From assembly GCA_037039685.1 (NCBI GenBank), contig JAWNGF010000001.1, forward strand, positions 6,386,001 to 6,450,000: a DNA stretch of 64,000 nucleotides, in the 5' to 3' direction. This DNA is from Ceratobasidium sp. AG-K (taxonomy: Eukaryota > Basidiomycota > Agaricomycetes > Cantharellales > Ceratobasidiaceae). This document shows positions 23,855 to 34,500 of this stretch, piece by piece. The notes beneath the pieces are model-generated. The model was not told the DNA's origin, did not search any database, and saw only the letters and a list, made by a program, of their open reading frames with translations. How positions within the stretch are numbered: position 1 is the stretch's first letter; each line of letters opens with the position of its first letter. The position numbers were made by a program, and so were the translations under genes.

Positions 23855-26293
23855 GGCGAGGATGATGGGAGCAATTAGTGAGGAAGGAAGTGGAAGGACT
23901 CCGAGAGTTCTGAGGTTTAACCACCCGAACCACCCCATCTCTTATAGTCCAGGAACTCCAACTCACAATAAAGGCGTGCCTTAACCAGGCGGCAGGGCTG
24001 TCCACTCGTTGCTTCCGTGCGGAGCGCACACGGATTATTGTCCAATCATATTGAACTTTGTGGCGGACCCTTCGCCACTCGGTCAATAACTCGTTCGCCT
24101 CAAGGCAGGAATGTGTCAATACAATGGGAAGAAGGCGAGAAGCGAAATGGCTCACGCACGGTAGTTATGAAAACGGTAACGCGGCGTCAATACCGAGCTG
24201 CGGAGATTTATCCTAAGCATATATGTGAAGAATGGATGGGCACCCACGGTACATATCTATTACCGAGTGGCAACATTAAAACGCCGCTATGATCTTCTCC
24301 CGGGATTGGTTTAGCTGTTGTCGTAATTGTGATGAACGCGGTAACGTGATACTGGCCAACAACGCATGGCGTACAGCGCATATAGCAAACACTCCACATC
24401 GCAAACACCTCCAATGGTACCTCATGTTGGGTACCAATGTTCAACCACCCACCACGCCTTGCAACCCCTTCCTAATATATAGCGCGTAACATGCTTGCGC
24501 CAGACCCGAACGGGATCGTATACATCCGTTCTTTAGCTTTCAAGTATTGAAGTCTTTGCTTGTCGCCCAACTTATTGTACGTTCACCCAGGGTCGCTTAC
24601 AACTTGGCGTCGGCCATAAATTGTGATCAACCTTCGCAACAACTGACTTTGAGCACCTAATACACTCCTTCGCCCTGACGTTTGGCTCCTTTTCAGACTG
24701 CTCGTAGCCTAATATACTCTCAAGAAGACACAATGCATTCGTAATAGGAGAACTGATCAGAGCTGAATAGATGTTTATACATCCCAGCCTTTGATTGGCG
24801 GAAACCGTCGTGAGTGCTAAACCTCATGACTACGACTGGAAGTGGATTGAGAGAGGTGGGGCTGTGGTGACTCTCAAAAGAGTTCGTGAGGGTACGCCAC
24901 GCGAACCACCTCGTGTTTTATACCCAACGTGTCCGGAAGTGTGGGGAGAAGGCAGGGTTATTTGTTTGCTGCTTCCTCAATTTGACTTTACGTCCTCCCC
25001 CGGATTCGCTGGCCAATCACAAGCAACCTCGTGGATGGTTTCTCGCCACTTGATCAAATGTGATTTAGACTAAGGGCACGAAAACGACACTGCAAGGCCC
25101 GGCAAGACTTACGTGGCTTGCGCGATAAGGCATCGTGGGCTGATCGAGTGTACCCATATAGATTACAATCTATGCCTGTCAGGTACTTGCTGAGGCGATC
25201 GTTACCGGGTAGTGTCTACGCCTTAAAGCCCGATACAAGGAATAGCACCCGCTACACATCGCAACCGGGCTACCTCAATTGTATCGTGCCTCATTGTTGA
25301 ATGTCTTCAAGCACCACGTAACATATGTAGTGTATAGAATGAACATACCAATTCATTTCATTCTGTGGGTAGTACAATTGAGAGAGAAAAAGGCTCAGTC
25401 GAAGCAAACGAATCTACCACATTCCTCCGAGCACTCGCCAGGATTGGATTTGAGAGTCGCGAATAGATTAATATCAGACGCTGTATTCAGTTTGCGCATA
25501 CATAACTAACCCCACCGGTTCATTTCTCAAACGTTACAAACTTGCCAACATGATTCACGCAGAGTAGAGCAAACATTGTAAGTAGCCGGGCCAAGTATGT
25601 CCGAAAGAACTGTGTATCTCCTTGCAGGTCTACAGACCAACAACTAGGTGAAATCAAACTGGGGGAAAGACGAGTATCTTGTCCTACCTACTATCTTACT
25701 AGCAGCAGCCTAACACCAGGTAAAAGCTATTGCATATTTTGCTTAGCCATGCCGGATCGAGCTCACAAACGCGTTGTTCAGGGTACTACTTGGCGCTCCT
25801 ATTTACGATATTGAGATCTCGCTCGCGTCTGCGGCCACTGCGACTCGTTTGCGTAGTAATTGGCTACACACCAATGAAAGTATTAAGATCGTATTCGAGG
25901 GTATATTAGTGTCTAGTCTTTGAATGTGTGTGCATACAAACGAGCCGATAAGATGCGGTGGGTCTACGAATGCTCCACAATATTTCTGTGTTCAAGTTCA
26001 TATTAATTTTAAACAGGTTTGTGATCGAATCTGCTGTCACTAGATAACGGCCAACAGGTTTTCGAGGCTAAGCCATGCAATAAATGGAGTCAAATACTGT
26101 GTAGGGAGAGTACACTCATAACTGGTCATGAACAATCGGTTTATTCTCCATATATCAGCCGGCACGATGCAAAGCATGGTAGTAACTATCAAACCCTTCC
26201 TGGTTTCTATTGGGGCGCCTTGCAGGTTCAGAACTAAGCATTACAAAACACAAGGGTCAGAATGTGTGTCTAACTCGCAAAGCGGAGGTCAAT
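23855..26293. other. Gene-poor 2.4 kb between two paralogous secreted-protein genes
   Basis: No conserved protein, RNA gene or intact mobile element was recognised. Open frames are short and look random. The first 100 bp hold the upstream element of the secreted protein 1 gene. Confidence 0.45.
23941..23949 (-). promoter_or_regulatory. TATA-like element of secreted protein 1
   Basis: On the minus strand the sequence reads GACTATAAG, 87 bp upstream of the ATG. Confidence 0.45.
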
Positions 26294-26657
26294 TTACCGT
26301 TCCTCCTCCGGATCACAGGAGTCGCGGCATGGCCCGCGTATGGCGGTACATATCGCACAAGCAGCCGGTCCAAGTAAACCAAAAGATAGCGCACCTGAAC
26401 CAGATATTATGTGGTTATCAGAAAATTATTCAAACTAAAATTCAGGTCATCGTCTAGTGCCCACCTGCGACGGCGCTACCCACACCACAACAAGCGACAA
26501 AGGCTGTTCCGCGAGTCGGTTAGCTGCGCTCGTAGTGGGAGATGGTGTATATACCTGCTTCACATGCGGCACGGCAAATCTCCTTGTCGGGTGAGTCGGC
26601 TTGGACACTAGGTGCAGATGCGACGAGCAGCGTGACAAGGAAGGTCACAATTTTCAT
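26294..26657 (-). CDS. Small secreted cysteine-rich protein 2, paralogue of the 23.5-kb gene
   Basis: Three exons (103, 39 and 101 nt) encode an 80-residue protein that simple open-frame scanning misses. Introns are 26504-26554 and 26395-26464, both GT-AG. A signal peptide (MKIVTFLVTLLVASAPSVQA) precedes a mature part with Cys pattern C-x3-C-x5-CC ... C-x2-C-x6-C-x3-C. The core CCGVGSAVAGALSFGLLGPAA aligns with CCTAAGAVAGTFTLGLGVPAA of the neighbour. The first intron sits at the same place and phase in both genes; the second is present only here. The tail is acidic (DPEEER). A TATA box lies about 50 bp upstream. Function unknown; secretion is inferred from the leader. Confidence 0.78.
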
Positions 26658-26707
26658 ACTCGGGAGTGGAAGAGCACAGGATGAAGATTCTGGCTGAGCG
26701 GGGTTTC

Positions 26708-26713
26708 TTTATA
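26708..26713 (-). promoter_or_regulatory. TATA box of secreted protein 2
   Basis: On the minus strand the sequence reads GAGTATAAAGAAA, with TATAAA about 50 bp upstream of the ATG at 26657. Confidence 0.55.
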
Positions 26714-26938
26714 CTCTCCAGCCCGTTAGCAGGGGTTGTTTGTAGAGAGTGTATAAATAAGGGTATCCAGGATCTCTCCAAAGATGGCGAGTTCGTAGCC
26801 ACGTATGTAGCCACCCTAAAGCTCCTATGCGGCAATCAACTTCGTGGCAATCGAGCTGAACGTATAAGCACACGTGGGGCCGTTTTCAGGAAGAGAAATA
26901 TATTGCTTCAACGGCGATATATAATGATTTACGCACGA

Positions 26939-27909
26939 TTAAATCGTAGTATGAATAAATGTTCGCGCCCGGCCCGTCTTTGGAGGACAACCTGTGCACA
27001 TCGACGGGTTAGATTCAAAGAGCCAAAATGCTCAATAGCAACGTACCTTTCCATCAAGGGACCATCGCTCCTTCATACGATTCATAATTCCCTGCGGATC
27101 GTTCTGTTTGAGCGCAACGAGATAGAAGCATCCATTCGGCGAAAGTATAGCCTAAAACAGTGGTTTAAATGCTATGTCTGTCTGATTCAATTATGGATAC
27201 TCACATCGAGTTCATCTAGGAGTCTATTAGTAACGGCCATTCCACCGAAACCTCCTGCCCATGCTCCGGCGATATTTCCTTGGGCTTGGGCGATCAGAGA
27301 TTCTTCTTCTTCGGTTGGAACATATGGCGGATTGAATATTAGCACATCAACTCGCTGATGAAGCCTTCTCGCCATTGGCTTGACAAGATCGCAGGCTACC
27401 GCATTCAATGATACCTGCCGGACATGACTAAAACCCGAATGGGATACGAGTATATCACTAACCTCATTCTTCAGACCAGTCCTTATTGTGCAGTTGGCAG
27501 CATGGGGATTGATGTCGGTACTGATGATCACTCTCGAGCTTGCTCTGTGAGCACCGTTTTAGCAGGGTTTTCAAGATGCACTCACGACATGGATCATCCT
27601 TGAGGATGCGTCCAAGGAATGCGGACACGCAACCCGAGCCAGAGCTGGGGCAATAAGATCATAAACGACTTCTCAATGAGATTGCGCCGGAATCACCCTC
27701 ACCCAACCTCGATGCAGACTGTCGGTTTTAGTGCACGCAAGTGGTCGGCGTCTTCCTCCAGTGCATCGAGAAGTAAGAATGTATCCTCTGTATATGGACA
27801 CATTAGTTATAACGAGCCCAGTCGAGTTTATTGTATGCTCGCCTGCAGGCTCGTAGACCCGCATAAAGTCATCCTTGGACAAGTGCGAAATATCAGGCGT
27901 CGGGATCAT
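26939..27909 (-). CDS. mtq2: eRF1 glutamine methyltransferase catalytic subunit (HemK family)
   Basis: MTQ2 with its partner TRM112 methylates the Gln of the GGQ motif in release factor eRF1. The N-terminus reads IPTPDISHLS, then YEPAEDTFLLLDALEED, the family signature. The SAM-binding glycine loop is EVGSGSGCVSAFL, the acidic residue is in STDINPHA, and the catalytic NPPY lies in LIFNPPYVPTEEEE. The last exon (about 26939-26998) ends LFILRFNRA. Seven short exons are used, and the total length (about 230 residues) is normal. The first intron after the YEPA codons is GC-AG (27788-27842). It is divergent from the Nudix gene across 316 bp. Confidence 0.9.
27788..27842 (-). other. GC-AG intron in mtq2
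   Basis: The junction CCTGCAG|GCGAGC ... ATACAG|AGGATAC joins GCA-G to AG-GAT and yields the conserved YEPAEDTFLLLD. A GT donor would break this motif. Confidence 0.8.
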
Positions 27910-28225
27910 GATGGACAGATCGGAGGAGAAACATCTGCCCACGCTTATTCAGCAAGCACATCGGTCCCTGGGTGTTGGAAATGGCTGTCTCCCCAATAAA
28001 GTTGCAACCTGCTCGAACGACCACCGTCGCGAATATTGCGAAGCTCCTGTGCCTCGACGCTGACTGGTAGAGATCTCATTACGCACTTCGGGCATCACCT
28101 ACTACATCTGTTCTGCGATAGCGTCATCGGTTAGACGATTGTGACGAACGCTATTTGCTCGGATCCCCAACGGATTGACTTATACCCCACTCACCACCCA
28201 AGCCCCCCACACGACCGCAAGCGAC
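27910..28225. promoter_or_regulatory. Divergent promoter, mtq2 / Nudix hydrolase
   Basis: A 316-bp gap lies between two outward-facing start codons. No clear TATA box is seen. Confidence 0.45.
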
Positions 28226-29931
28226 ATGTCCGAGCACCAGAGCAAAAGTGAGCTAATTATAACTAACACAGCGTTCTAAATGCTTACGAATAGCACAGGT
28301 AATGTCATGAAGCAGCTCGCATTGGCGCTGAACCGCATCCGGGCGACACCCCCGCGCATTATCTCCTCTCCTCCTACCCGTAAGTCCCTGGGCCCTGCTG
28401 TAGACGTTTGGCTGGCAATAAACGACACACTACTGGACAGAACCCCGACGCGCATCGGTCTCGCTTATAATTCACGTCCGGCCACCCGCTCACATTTTGG
28501 CCCGAGCCGACCAGCTACCCCCCACTCCACCCACTTTGAATGACTTTTTCCGCTCGGAATGGGTGAACCACCCAGAGAGTGTCGCGGAGTTGCTCTACAT
28601 TCGCAGGGAAGGCAGAGATGGAAAGGGCGCAGAGGGCCATGTTGCCTTTCCGGGAGGGCGTTCTGAGGAGGGAGATGAGGGCGCACTGTACACGGGTGAG
28701 TTTGGGATTCCAAACATAGTAGCCTCACACGCTAAGTTTGGCGCTAGCTATGAGACAGACTTGGGAGGAGATCGGGTTGGACCTTGCCGACAGCGAATGG
28801 ACATGCGTCGGCCAACTCGACGACCGCGAAATCACCACAAGTCTGGGAAAACGATTGCTAATGATCCTTAGTCCATTTGGTACGTACAATAGCCTTGCCG
28901 TGAGGGATTTGCATTGACCTGTTTTGTAGTGTTTTTACACCTTTCCCCGCATCCCCCTCAGATTGATCTCCAGGTGTGACATTTCGCACAGCCTAGTGTA
29001 TATGCCTCTCACCCTTTTCTCAGGAGGATTCACAAATGACCGTTCATGCCATTCCAATCGATATTCTCCCACCACTGAACAAAGCTCCCCGAACCACCTT
29101 TGTAAATATCGACATTGCATCCCGACTTGCTCCGTACGTCCCCGCACTTGACCTTACCATAGCCGACGCTCAAACATATACCTATTATAGCCGCAACACA
29201 TTCGTACGTGTGTTTGTACGCTCGCTTATTGGGGATATGAAGTTTGGCGCCGTATTGTTACCTCCTCATAAGGCAATTTCAGCTCCAGGGGTTGCATCCG
29301 TGCATCAAGGAGACTTGAAATTATGGGGCTTGACTCTTGGGATGACTCTGTAAGTTCGATTAACAAGTCGTCCGAAGACATATGCTGAGTGCTTGCCATA
29401 TTTAAGGGACTTGGTTCAGCAGATGCTCGAAGAGGTGAACAGTAGACCCATGGCGCCCACTGCAGCTTCGGCTGTATTCCTCGGTGGTGGAGCTGCGAGC
29501 ATGACGTGAGTCCTCGTGGGTGACCTGCAGACGAGTTAGAGTTGAACTGTTGCTTTTTAGGTCGATCTTTCCCCGATTTTCAATTGCCGACGTCAATCTA
29601 TGGATTTGGTACGTTTAATTGATCACATTCACAATTATATTACTAAATATGACTTTAGGGTGTTTGGCAAACGCTATCGTGATGTTATTCGAGGATGGGA
29701 GGCTAGCATGGCTCAGCCAGGCACAAACGACAAACGGTACGCAATCCGCTCAAGTTTGAAACCCGAACACTTCACTTATATGCTTTCTCCAGGATCAACT
29801 GGTCTGGATCCGCGCTGAGCGCATTTTACGGAGCAGTTCGACGTGCTCTTGTAGTCGTGATTGTTCTGCGCGCGCTTGGTCTTATAGGAGGATTGGCTGG
29901 TTTGATTTGGTGGTTACTCTACCACCGCTAG
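28226..29931 (+). CDS. Nudix hydrolase with C-terminal membrane anchor (CoA-diphosphatase-like)
   Basis: Nudix enzymes cleave nucleoside diphosphates linked to another moiety. The start ATG is followed by a 2-kb gene of about nine short exons. The sheet LIIHVRPPAHIL is followed by a segment ending in ELLYIRRE. The Nudix box spans GGRSEEGDEGALY and TAMRQTWEEIGLDL. It differs from the classical GX5EX7REUXEEXGU in spacing (GX6E) and has Gln in place of the first Glu of REUXEE. The catalytic EE pair is intact. The C-terminal exon encodes a hydrophobic helix (about 25 residues from ALVVVIVLRALG to LIWWLLY), so the protein is probably tail-anchored. The substrate is not known. Confidence 0.83.
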
Positions 29932-30235
29932 GCCCCAGTGTATTATTCTATCTTACAATGTAGCTATGTCCGTTTTTTGTTGGGATATGCCGTCATGCGC
30001 TCTCTGGTTGTTATATTGTAGGAAAATATATGCATTCATAGGTCCCTCAAGTGGAGGTGAATAAGGGCACGTGAGGTGGTCCGTGCAACTGCCCGACGCA
30101 CCTCGGGTGAACTTGGTACCGCCAACTGCCAGTGCAAAAATTACTTTCGCAACAGATCCGGAACTGCTGGAGTTTCTTGAAGGCATTAAAGGAGCTGGGA
30201 TATCTGCAAGCCTGTGAACTATCCAACTGCCTACC
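29932..30235 (+). other. Intergenic between Nudix and DERA genes
   Basis: About 300 bp with the Nudix 3' region and the DERA promoter. A CACGTG palindrome lies near 30068. No gene was seen. Confidence 0.4.
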
Positions 30236-31366
30236 ATGTCGAATAAAGTCAAAATCACAGTGTCTCAAGCAGACATCGCAAAGATGATCGACTTGGCACT
30301 GTTACAACCCAACATGACAGATGCAGAGATCCTTGCTGGACTAGAAACGGCCAAAAAGTGAGTACTTTGATCCAGCTCCCAGCCTATCGAGATTGACAGG
30401 ATGTATGCATGCACTCAGATTCAAAACCGCGACGGCATGCATCAAGCCATACTCTATTCCTATGGCCAAGGAAGTTTTGGCCGGGTCCGGGGTGCTGATT
30501 TGCCCTGTCATTGGGTTCCCTCATGGGAATAGCACGACGACTGTCAAGGTGTTCGAAGCGAGCGAGGCGGTCAAGGCGGTGAGTCCGGGAGTAATATAAT
30601 GCCAGATTAGGCATAGATTCATTTCGGCTATGCACGTAGGGCGGCCATGAGATCGACATGGTTATTAATGCAAGTGTAGTCAAAGGCGATGTATTCTGTC
30701 CTGACGGTTTGTGATAGGTCGGGAAAGCTTTGAGTGGAGAATGGGAGTACGTCGAGGACGAGATCAAGCAGATCAATGATGCTGTAGTTTCGGGTGGGGC
30801 CATTCTCAAAGTCATCTTCGAGGTACGCATTTATCATAATCGGGCAAAGTTTCGCGTCTGATATGTAGACAGAACGACTATCTCCAAGACGAACACATCG
30901 TCAAACTATGTGAAATCTGCACCAAAATCGGCGTGGCATTCGTCAAGACATCGACAGGATATGGATTCAAGAAGCAGTCGAATGGAATGTACAGCTACGA
31001 CGGTGCTACGATTCCGCACCTAGCACTTATGCGTAAACAGTACGTGCACTCGTATTCCGACGGCGAGCTCGAGGCTGAAATCAGACTAGCTGTCCCCCAT
31101 CGGTCCAAATCAAGGCTGCGGGTGGAGTAAAGACATTGGACGATTTGCTACGTGTCCGAGCCATGGGGATCACACGCGTGGGAGCATCGTGAGTGGAATA
31201 TGCCGAGAATACCCTTGGCAGGTAAGCCGACTTACGTTTTATGTCTAACACGACACGTAGTGCCGCACCTGCCATTATTGCTGAGGCTGCAAAACGCGGC
31301 ATTGGAGAGAGCCCGACCGAGGTTGAGGTCGAGCTGGGTGGAGCAGTCTCGGGTGGGGGATACTAG
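30236..31366 (+). CDS. deoC: Deoxyribose-phosphate aldolase
   Basis: DERA cleaves 2-deoxyribose-5-phosphate to glyceraldehyde-3-phosphate and acetaldehyde. The protein begins MSNKVKITVSQADIAKMIDLALL. The barrel strands are recognisable: TACIKPYSIPMAK, CPVIGFPHG, EIDMVINVGKALSGEW, and VAFVKTSTGYG with the Schiff-base Lys. IKAAGGVKTLDD carries the second active-site Lys. Seven exons give about 260 residues, normal for the family. The intron within MVIN|VGK starts with GC (30670-30717). The frame is intact to the end at GGGY. Confidence 0.93.
30670..30717 (+). other. GC-AG intron in DERA
   Basis: The junction ATTAAT|GCAAGTGTAG ... GTGATAG|GTCGGG joins the conserved MVIN to VGKALSG without frame change. 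No GT donor would. Confidence 0.85.
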
Positions 31367-31420
31367 CTAGTTTGAGCGTTGGGACAGAGTGTATGCGAAC
31401 AAGATGGTGACAAGGAAATG

Positions 31421-31426
31421 CACGTG
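31421..31426. promoter_or_regulatory. CACGTG element upstream of tricalbin
   Basis: A palindromic CACGTG in the 147-bp gap, 88 bp before the tricalbin ATG; a possible bHLH (Cbf1-like) site. Confidence 0.3.
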
Positions 31427-31513
31427 ATGAACGTCATGTTGTGCCTGCTAAACCGATGGACTTGACCATAATCTCAGCCACTATCAGCCCTGCCGCGCTC
31501 GACGCAAACCACC

Positions 31514-34500
31514 ATGTCCGATCCTATCGCAAAGGACATGGCTGCGGCATCCGCACTAGCTCAGGCTGAAGTAAATGATATCAAGCGAGAAGACGAACAA
31601 AAAGGTGCTGTCGTCCATTCGTTCGACCCCGACGCGAGCCCCGAAGAAAAGGCGGCCATCGCTGGCAAGGGCGGCGATGAGCTCAAGAGTGTCAAGGCTC
31701 AGGAGAGAAAGCAAGAAGCAAGAGGTTAGTGCAAGTGCGAAAGACTCGAACTGAGCTGATGACGTCTTTCAGAGCTCCCAGTCGATACTGGCGCTGGCCC
31801 GGTTGTAATGCCGACGATAACAATCGAGGACATGGACGACAAGTCAACAAAGGAGGTGCTCGAAGACTCGAACACGCCAAATGGACAGCCCATGCCTGGT
31901 GCGCTCCCAGATGGCCCTGCTGCTGTCATCCCAGACTGGTACAAGGTTGGATGGCGGGCCGCTTCTGGCATCGATGACCCAGTCAAGACCGAAGAGGAAA
32001 AGGACAATGGTGTCATTGAAACATGGCTGTCCGAAATGTACTATGGAGACTGGTACCACAGTACGTCCCCGCCGCCCCCCGCCTGTTCGTTCTCACCGCC
32101 ATTCTATATATAGATGCTGGGGTTATTTTCTTCGCCGTGGCGATGTCCCATTACATGACCTTGCTGCGCCTCGGCTGGGGTTGGTAAGTACACGTTGTGG
32201 GGCGTCGAACCGATATGCTCAGTTATTTGCATTCAGGCTCTTTATTCTGCTCGCGTTCTGTTCGACTTATTACAAGACCTCCATACAACGTGTTCGCCGT
32301 CGCGCTCGAGATGACATTCAACGCGAGCTTGTCAAGTCTAGGCTCGAACAAGACTATGAATCTGCCGACTGGATGAACAACTTCATGGACCGGTTCTGGC
32401 TTATCTATGAGCCAGTTCTCTCCAAGTCTATTGTCGCCGCCGTCGATCAAGTTCTCGCCGCCTCGACCCCCGCATTCTTGGATTCCCTCCGGTTACAAGA
32501 ATTTACTCTCGGTACCAAAGCGCCTCGCATCAACAAGGTCTACACCAGCCCGCGCACTGACGATGACGTTGTCGAGATGACCTGGGAATTCTCCTTCACC
32601 CCCAACGACATCTCCGACATGACTCAACGTGAAGCTCTGCGCAAGGTCAATCCGAAAATCATTCTGGCTATCCGCCTTGGAAAAGGCCTCGCGACTGGAA
32701 CAATGCCCGTCTTGCTCGAGGACATGAGCTTCTCTGGCAAAATGCGTATCAGGCTCAAGTTGATGACCAACTTCCCTCACATCCAGACTGTCGAAATGAG
32801 CTTCCTGCAACCCCCCGAGTTTGACTATGTGCTGAAGCCTCTTGGAGGTGAAAAGTTCGGCTTCGACATTAGCAACGTGAGTTTCAAGTTCGGCCTTGTG
32901 CTAGCGTGTCAAACTGAAGGTCCACGTAGATTCCCGGTCTGGCTCCATTCATCCGTGACACGACTCACTCGATTCTAGGACCCATGATGTATGACCCCAA
33001 CGGTATGCCACGTATCACTTTGCTCGATCGATCTGGTACTCAATATTGCTTTTTATAGTATTCACGCTGAACCTTGAACAACTCTTATCGGGAGCCCCTC
33101 TTGGTAATGGCTTTTTTCAATCGATCGCAGGGAACCGAACTAACGCAAACACGCTTGTTAGACGCGGCTATTGGTGTGCTACAAATTACCATATTTGATG
33201 CGCGTAGCCTCAAGGGAGCCAAAATTGGAGGCGGTACACCTGATCCATATGTCAGCCTTTCGATCAATAACCGCGGTGAATTGGCCAAGACCAAGTTCAA
33301 GTCCAGCACGTAAGACGCTTTGCTCTGATTTTTTGGGCTATTTCTTATCGTAGTTGATAGATACAATCCTCACTGGGGCGAAGTCAAATTCCTCGTGATC
33401 AATTCGCTCACGGAGACTCTTAATCTCGCGATTTTGGACCACAATGGGCATCGAAAGGATACTGAACTCGGAAGCGCGTCGTTTGAACTTGCCACTTTGG
33501 CTGAGGATGCAGAGCAAGAAGGTTTGGTTCGCAAGGTTCTGAAAGACGGCAAAGAGCGAGGCGAGATCAAGTTCGATGTGTAAGTGGTCACGGTCGTAGC
33601 CGTATAGCTCGCTAATCCGTACCTTTGTAGTGCGTTCTTCCCGGTTTTGAAGCCTCAGACTTTGGAGGATGGCAAGGTTCAACCTTTGCCAGAGACGAGT
33701 GAGTGCGACTACTTTTGCGCTTATCACATGCTCATAGACTTGCTGCAGAGGTCGGAATTGTACGTTTGGTCGTGCACAAGGCCAAGGAGTTGGACTCCAG
33801 CAAGTCAATGTCGGGAGATCTCAATCCGTTTGCGAAGGTCATGATTCGCAACCACCACATCCACACTACTACGGTCATGAAGCATACGCTCAGTCCGGTC
33901 TGGGAGTCGCCCAAGGAGTTTTTGGTCACGGACAAGGCGAGCTCGGTTGTTACTATCAAGGTAAAACTCCCTCGATGTTTGTTCGCAGCTTGGCTCACCC
34001 CAATTCTAGATCATTGACGATCGCGACTTTTTGAAAGACCCCGTCGTCGGCTACATCAACATTCGTCTCAAGGATCTTTTGGCCGCCCGCGAAAAGCAAC
34101 AAGACTGGTTCCCTCTTAGCGGCTGCAAGTCTGGCAAAATCCACATTTCTGCCGACTGGAAGCCTGTCAACATGTCCGGTAGTTTGCAAGGCGTGAGCTC
34201 GTACTCTCCCCCGATTGGTATCATCCGTCTATGGATCAAGCGTGCCAAGGATGTCAAGAACGTCGAGGCTACTTTGGGCGGAAAGAGTGACCCGTACGTG
34301 CGCGTCACGCTCAATGCGGTGACCATGGCTCGTACCGAAGTCAAGAACAACAACCTCAATCCCGAGTGGGACCAGATTATTTACGTACCCGTCCACAGCC
34401 TGCGCGAGACCTTGTACCTCGAGTGTATGGATTATCAGCATCTCACCAAGCATCGTTCCCTCGGATTTGTCGAGCTCCCTGTTGCCGGCCTCGCTCGGGC

